DNA from: Cryobacterium lactosi
GTDB taxonomy: Bacteria; Actinomycetota; Actinomycetes; Actinomycetales; Microbacteriaceae
NCBI RefSeq assembly: GCF_004403945.1
Contig: NZ_SOHM01000029.1
Span: forward strand, 1 to 38,976
Direction of reading: 5' to 3'
DNA length: 38,976 bases
Made by a program: the position numbers and the translations under genes. Shown piece by piece: positions 34,974-38,976 of this stretch (position 1 is the stretch's first letter; the number at the start of each line of letters is the position of its first letter). The notes under the pieces were generated by a model. That model did no database searches, was not told the origin of the DNA, and saw only the letters and a program-made list of their open reading frames with translations.

Positions 34974-35438
34974 ATGCCCGCAGCCACTGATCTCGAATTA
35001 CCGACCGGGAGTGACCTGTTGCTCATCGAGCTGGCCCGGGAGGTCATCGATGCCAACACGGATGCCGGGCCGGACGAAGACGGCGCGCACACCATGGGCG
35101 CGGCCGTCCTGAACGCCGACGGCCGGATGTTCGCCGGCGTGAACCTCTTCCACTTCACCGGCGGTCCCTGCGCCGAATTGGTCGCCCTGGGCACGGCGCG
35201 GGCCAACGGTGCGCGAGACATCACCACGATCGTCGCCGTCGGCAACCATGGCCGCGGAGTGGTCGGGCCCTGCGGGCGAGACCGGCAGGTTCTCTTCGAC
35301 TACCACCCGGGCATCCGCGTGCTGCTGCCAACCGCCGAGGGTGTGCGCGCCGTGCGCATCGAATCGCTGATGCCGTTCGCCGCAGCGTGGAGCATGGCGG
35401 ATGGTGTCGGCCTGTTCGACGAGGACCGCTTCGGCTGA
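34974..35438 (+). CDS. Cytidine deaminase-like protein with altered zinc site
   Basis: 154 residues. The fold of the cytidine deaminase family is clear: GAAVLNADGRMFAGVNL, then GPCAELVALG with the catalytic CAE (Cys66, Glu68), then GPCGRDRQVLFDY. In canonical tetrameric enzymes the last motif is PCGxCRQ; here the second cysteine is Asp103, so the zinc would be held by two Cys plus Asp or the site is modified. It may act on a nonstandard cytosine-type or blasticidin-like substrate, or have lost activity. The MurJ-like gene is divergent upstream. Confidence 0.82.
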   Translation: MPAATDLELPTGSDLLLIELAREVIDANTDAGPDEDGAHTMGAAVLNADGRMFAGVNLFHFTGGPCAELVALGTARANGARDITTIVAVGNHGRGVVGPCGRDRQVLFDYHPGIRVLLPTAEGVRAVRIESLMPFAAAWSMADGVGLFDEDRFG

Positions 35439-35545
35439 ACAACCGGGGTTCACCCGGCACTGACGGCAGCTCATGCGGGCATCCGTCGCGGTGCCGGCCG
35501 AGGTACACGAAGGTCCGCCGAGGTATGCGGAGGTATGCGGGGCAG

Positions 35546-35585
35546 GCGCCGGTAGGCGGGTGGCGCGCCACCCGCACACCGGCGC
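35546..35585. repeat. 40-bp near-perfect palindrome
   Basis: The centre GCGGGTGGCGCGCCACCCGC (35556-35575) is a perfect 20-bp palindrome. It is flanked by GCGCCGGT and ACCGGCGC (35546-35553, 35578-35585), with a 2-bp unpaired step on each side. It carries the GTGGCGCGCCACCCGC core of the repeat family found at 6318, 22413 and 28781. A tandem GAGGTATGCG motif lies just upstream. Confidence 0.85.
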
Positions 35586-35654
35586 GTGGCCCGCATGACG
35601 CCGAAGCGCGGGGCACACGCCGCTATGCGGGGCCCGCGCCACAGGTGCGCAACC

Positions 35655-35776
35655 CCCGCATAGCGGCGCAGCACCCGCATAGCGGCGCAGCACCCGCATA
35701 GCGGCGCAGCACCCGCATAGCGGCGCAGCACCCGCATAGCGGCGCGGCACCCGCACGCGCACGCGCACGCGCACGC
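35655..35776. repeat. 19-bp tandem array and GCGCAC run
   Basis: Five copies of CCCGCATAGCGGCGCAGCA lie head to tail from 35655 to 35749, the last with one change. From 35750 the array breaks into a CCCGCA followed by GCGCAC-type hexamers to 35776. The unit contains GCATAGCGGCGC, the reverse complement of the GCGCCGCTATGC at 28799. The whole gap 35439-35857 is such repeat DNA and I see no gene in it. Confidence 0.9.
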
Positions 35777-35857
35777 CAGCATTGGCGCTGTGCCCCCGCA
35801 CCGCAACCCCGCAGCATCCGCACCCCCGCATCACCCGCACGCGGGCACCCCGAGGTT

Positions 35858-37330
35858 CTAGCGCACGCCGCTCATCAGGCGCAGGATCGGCCGGGCGAAC
35901 AGACCCAGGATGATGGCGAGCACGATCGCGATACCGCCCAACACCCCGAAGTACAACTGTTCGGGCGCCGTCGCATACCACTCGGCGAGAACACCGGAAA
36001 TCGCGGTGCCGAGGGCGACGGACAGGAAGAACAGCGCGACCATCTGGGTTTTGAACAGCTCGGGAGCGAGCTTGGTCGACACCGACAGCCCCACGGGCGA
36101 CAGCAGCAGCTCGGCGACGGTGAACACGAACAGGATGCCGATCATGGCCAGCAGCGGAGTCGAATTCGCCCCGCCCCCGGCGAACGGCAGGAACAGAAGG
36201 AACGCCATGCCCATGATGCCGGTGCCGAAGGCGAACTTCACCGGCGTCGACGGCTGCTTGGTGCCCCATCGGGTCCACAGCGCGGCGAACACCCCGGACA
36301 GCACGATGATGAAGATCGGGTTGATCGACTGCACCCACGACACCGGCATCTCCCACCCGAAGAAGCCCCGGTCCAGGCGCAGGTCTGAGTAGATCGTCAC
36401 GACGGTGAACTGCTGCTGGTAGAGCGACCAGAACGCCACGCTCGCAATGAAAAGGGGGATGAACGCGTACACACGCTTCCGCTCCACCGCCGAGATGTTG
36501 CGGTTGCCCAGGATCACCACGAAGTACCCCACGGATGCGACGATCGTCACCCCGATCACGATGGTCACCAGGTTCGTGGCGGTGATCACTCCGAGGATCA
36601 CCAGCACCACGAGGATCACGACGACCCCGGCCGCCATCAGCCCGTACGGCATATACCGGCTGCGCGGCAGCGGATCGGGAATCTCGTGGGACGAGGCGGG
36701 CAGCCGCTTGCGCCCGAAGGAGTACTGGGTCAGGCCGATCGCCATTCCGACGGCGGCGAGGCCGAATCCGTAGTGGAAGCCGACGGTCGACTGGAGAAGC
36801 CCGGTGAGGATCGGGCCGAAGAACGCACCCAGATTGATGCCCAGGTAGAACAGCGAGAAACCGGCATCCCGGCGGGGATCTTCCTTGCGGTACAGCGCCC
36901 CGACCACCGATGTCGCGTTGGCCTTGAGGCCACCGCTGCCCAACGCGATCAGGATCAGGCCCACGACCACGCCGGCCACGCCGGGGATCAGGGCCAGCCC
37001 GATGTGGCCGAACATGATGATGAACGCGCTGGCGTAGAGCACCCGCTCGGAGCCGGCCAGCCGGTCGGCGATCCAGGCGCCCAGGATCGTGGAGAGGTAC
37101 ACCGCGCCGCCGTACGCGCCGACGATGCCCGCCGCGGTGGCCTGCGGAATCCCGAGGCCGCCATCCGCCGCCGAGTAGTACAAATAGAGCAGCAGGATGC
37201 CTTGCATCCCGTAGAAGGAGAACCGTTCCCACATCTCCACACCGAAGATGCTCGCCAGCGCTCGAGGCTGTCCGAAGAACCGGTGGTCGTCCCGTTGGAT
37301 CTGTGAATCAGGTTCCGTCATGCTGGTCAT
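35858..37330 (-). CDS. Peptide MFS transporter (POT/PTR family)
   Basis: 490 residues, about 14 membrane helices. The family motif ExxERFSFYG is present (Glu32, Glu35, Arg36) in helix 1, and the second signature is GSGGLKANATSVVGALY with FSLFYLGINLGAFFGPIL. Such proteins import di- and tripeptides with protons. The ATG at 37328-37330 is taken; another ATG three codons later is equally possible. TACCCT (37338-37343) lies 7 nt upstream, compatible with a leaderless start. Downstream is only repeat DNA. Confidence 0.9.
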   Translation of the reverse strand: MTSMTEPDSQIQRDDHRFFGQPRALASIFGVEMWERFSFYGMQGILLLYLYYSAADGGLGIPQATAAGIVGAYGGAVYLSTILGAWIADRLAGSERVLYASAFIIMFGHIGLALIPGVAGVVVGLILIALGSGGLKANATSVVGALYRKEDPRRDAGFSLFYLGINLGAFFGPILTGLLQSTVGFHYGFGLAAVGMAIGLTQYSFGRKRLPASSHEIPDPLPRSRYMPYGLMAAGVVVILVVLVILGVITATNLVTIVIGVTIVASVGYFVVILGNRNISAVERKRVYAFIPLFIASVAFWSLYQQQFTVVTIYSDLRLDRGFFGWEMPVSWVQSINPIFIIVLSGVFAALWTRWGTKQPSTPVKFAFGTGIMGMAFLLFLPFAGGGANSTPLLAMIGILFVFTVAELLLSPVGLSVSTKLAPELFKTQMVALFFLSVALGTAISGVLAEWYATAPEQLYFGVLGGIAIVLAIILGLFARPILRLMSGVR

Positions 37331-37337
37331 TGTTCCA

Positions 37338-37343
37338 AGGGTA
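37338..37343 (-). promoter_or_regulatory. -10 box TACCCT before POT gene
   Basis: On the minus strand TACCCT is followed by 7 nt and the ATG at 37330; no good ribosome site. Confidence 0.4.
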
Positions 37344-37464
37344 CTCTTCGCGCCCGCGACAGCTCCGCCCCGGCCGGGACGTTCGGCCTCACCGACGTGC
37401 GCTATCCGCAGGCTCTGACACCGCCGGCGGAGGGGCGCGCGGCTGGATCCCTGCCCCACCACGG

Positions 37465-37470
37465 CAGAAT
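37465..37470 (+). promoter_or_regulatory. -10-like box CAGAAT before 37477
   Basis: CAGAAT ends 6 nt before the ATG at 37477. The first base departs from the TANNNT pattern, so this is weaker than the others. Confidence 0.35.
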
Positions 37471-37476
37471 GAGTCC

Positions 37477-38895
37477 ATGACCAGATCGGCGACCCTCAAC
37501 CGCCCCCTCGCCCTTCTCGTCGCCGGCACCTTCTTCATGGAGAACCTCGACGGCACCATCATCCAGACCGCCGCGCCGGCCATGGCCCGCGACCTGGGCG
37601 TGAACGCCGTGGACATCAACATCGCCATGACCGCGTACCTGCTCACCCTGGCCATCGGCGTTCCGGTCAGCGGATGGCTGGCCGACCGGTTCGGCACCCG
37701 GCGCATCTTCGCGTTGGCGATCGTGATCTTCACCGTGGCATCCGCCCTCTGCGCATTGAGCACCTCGTTGCCGATGCTCGTCGTGATGCGGGTGCTGCAG
37801 GGAATCGGCGGCGCGATGATGGTGCCGGTCGGACGGTTGGCGGTGCTGCGCGCAGTCGAGAAGCGTGACCTGCTGGATGCGATGGCGTACCTCACCTGGC
37901 CCGCCCTGCTGGCGCCGGTGCTCGCGCCCGTGCTCGGCGGGGTGCTCGCCGATACCGTGGGCTGGCAGTGGATCTTCCTGGTCAACATCCCGATCGGACT
38001 CGTCGCGTTCGTGGTGGCCCTGCGGGTGGTGCCGGCGATCGACCCGACGCACCGGCACCGACTGGACTGGGCCGGCTTCACCCTGGTGGGCGTGGCCCTG
38101 GCCGCGCTGGTACTCGGCATGGAACAGGTCGGGGCGGCCCCGACGAACTGGTGGCTGGCCGGCGGGCTGCTCGCGCTGGCGGCCCTGGTGGGCGTGGGCG
38201 CGGTGCTGCGGTTGCGGCGGGCGAAGCATCCGCTGCTCGACCTGACCGCGCTGAGCATCCCCACCTTCCGGGTGGGCAACGTCGGCGGGCTGGTTTACCG
38301 GCTGCTGATCGGTGCCGCCCCGTTCCTGTTCGTGTTGCTCTTCCAGACCGGGTTCGGCTGGAGCGCGTCGCAGGCCGGGCTGCTGGTGATGGCCGTGTTC
38401 CTGGGCAACGTCGCCATCAAGCCGGCGACGAGCCCGCTGATCCGCCGGTTCGGCTTTCGCACGGTGATCATGGGCAGCAACCTCTGCGGAGCGGTGGTGT
38501 TCGTTCTGTGTGCGTTCGTCGACCCGGGCACCCCGATCGCCGTGATCGCGGTGCTGCTGTTCGCAAGTGGGGTGTTCAGGTCTATCGGCTTCAGCGGCTA
38601 CAACTCGGTGCAGTTCGCCGATGTACCGGCGGCGCTCACCTCGGGCGCGAACACTCTGGCGTCCACCCTGCAGCAGGTGGCCGTGGGCCTGGGCATCGCG
38701 ATGGCCGCGCTGATCGTGCGGGCCACCACCGCCGGCGCGACCCTGGTCGACCCTGGCGCGACCGAGCTCGGCTACCGCTGGGCGTTTGCGGTGCTGGCCC
38801 TGCTGCTCCTGCTCCCAGCTGTCGAGGCGTGGCGGATGCCGGCCCACGCCGGCGCGGAGGTCGCCGCCCGGCGGCCCCGGCTGGCGGCCCGCTGA
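37477..38895 (+). CDS. DHA2-type MFS exporter (EmrB/QacA family)
   Basis: 472 residues with about 14 hydrophobic helices. The start is MTRSATLNRPLALLVAGTFF, followed by the typical ENLDGTIIQTAAPAMARDL, with Asp in helix 1. The helix 2-3 loop is GWLADRFGTRRIF, and the helix 5 motif C is LAPVLAPVLGGVLADTVGWQWIFLVNIPIG. The family pumps out drugs or metabolites using the proton gradient. The ATG at 37477 is chosen over an upstream in-frame start. The gene is divergent from the POT gene (146 nt between). Repeat DNA starts directly after its stop. Confidence 0.9.
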   Translation: MTRSATLNRPLALLVAGTFFMENLDGTIIQTAAPAMARDLGVNAVDINIAMTAYLLTLAIGVPVSGWLADRFGTRRIFALAIVIFTVASALCALSTSLPMLVVMRVLQGIGGAMMVPVGRLAVLRAVEKRDLLDAMAYLTWPALLAPVLAPVLGGVLADTVGWQWIFLVNIPIGLVAFVVALRVVPAIDPTHRHRLDWAGFTLVGVALAALVLGMEQVGAAPTNWWLAGGLLALAALVGVGAVLRLRRAKHPLLDLTALSIPTFRVGNVGGLVYRLLIGAAPFLFVLLFQTGFGWSASQAGLLVMAVFLGNVAIKPATSPLIRRFGFRTVIMGSNLCGAVVFVLCAFVDPGTPIAVIAVLLFASGVFRSIGFSGYNSVQFADVPAALTSGANTLASTLQQVAVGLGIAMAALIVRATTAGATLVDPGATELGYRWAFAVLALLLLLPAVEAWRMPAHAGAEVAARRPRLAAR

Positions 38896-38900
38896 GCGTG

Positions 38901-38976
38901 GCTCGGCGGCTCGGTGGGCTCGGCGGGCTCGGCGGGCCGGATGCCGCGATCTGCGGGGAAGGCGCCGCTACGCCGC
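38901..38976. repeat. GCTCGGCGG tandem and edge fragment of the repeat family
   Basis: Four 8-9 bp units of the form GCTCGGCGG lie at 38901-38935. From about 38952 a TGCGGGGAAGGCGCCGCTA stretch resembles the left half of the structured repeat (TGCGGGGCAGGCGCCG at 35536-35551). The rest is cut by the window edge. Confidence 0.65.

Noticed and set aside
35655..35776. CRISPR-like array of short repeats
   Set aside because: The units follow each other directly with no spacers and no cas gene is nearby; it is a tandem repeat.

Overview
The window is very GC-rich DNA (about 70 % G+C), densely packed on both strands, and looks like a chromosomal segment of a Gram-positive actinobacterium. Codon use, the number of genes whose -10 hexamer lies 6-7 nt before the start codon (leaderless transcripts), F420/deazaflavin-type and WS/DGAT-type enzymes, and a sugar ABC locus without its own ATPase all fit Actinobacteria. 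Microbacteriaceae (Cryobacterium-like) is my best guess from overall style; no rRNA or single-copy marker is present to prove it. I found no tRNA, rRNA, insertion sequence, prophage, CRISPR array or recognisable defence system.

Layout. 1-6.2 kb: the 5' part of a membrane-anchored Ala-rich coiled-coil protein, a coupled small protein plus DUF2332 pair, a quinone oxidoreductase, a TPR-GGEEF diguanylate cyclase and a luciferase-like flavin monooxygenase. 6.2-6.6 kb: a repeat-filled intergenic region. 6.6-14.6 kb: HAD hydrolase, GNAT, DUF2207 membrane protein, a small membrane protein coupled to an aldo/keto reductase, DUF1801 protein, an MFS exporter divergent from an HxlR regulator, and a deazaflavin-type nitroreductase. 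14.6-22.3 kb: FAD monooxygenase with a five-codon upstream mini-ORF, GNAT, a strong hairpin terminator, MFS transporter, glutaredoxin-like protein, WS/DGAT acyltransferase, small proteins and a hemerythrin protein.

22.5-28.8 kb is the clearest functional unit. A ROK repressor is divergent from a lipoprotein sugar-binding protein, two MalF/MalG-like permeases and a GH13 alpha-glucosidase, so it is an import-and-hydrolyse module for an alpha-glucoside. It lacks an ATPase gene and probably borrows a shared MsiK-type ATPase. 29-32.4 kb holds a multi-PAS GGDEF-EAL protein, the second c-di-GMP gene of the window, with an odd Gly/Ala/Asp-rich insertion in its EAL domain, followed closely by an N-formylglutamate amidohydrolase. 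33.2-38.9 kb holds a MurJ-like flippase, a cytidine-deaminase-like protein lacking one zinc cysteine, a POT peptide transporter and a DHA2 (EmrB/QacA) exporter.

The most distinctive non-gene signal is a family of structured, GC-rich intergenic repeats sharing the core CCCCTGGCGCGCCACCCGCC or parts of it (6318, 6437, 22413, 28781, 35546 and a fragment at the window end). The copies at 22413 and 28781 match at 57 of 60 positions, and the four best copies keep the same inner stem GGGGCA-N10-TGCCCC. A second genome-wide signal is the run of TANNNT boxes placed exactly before start codons.
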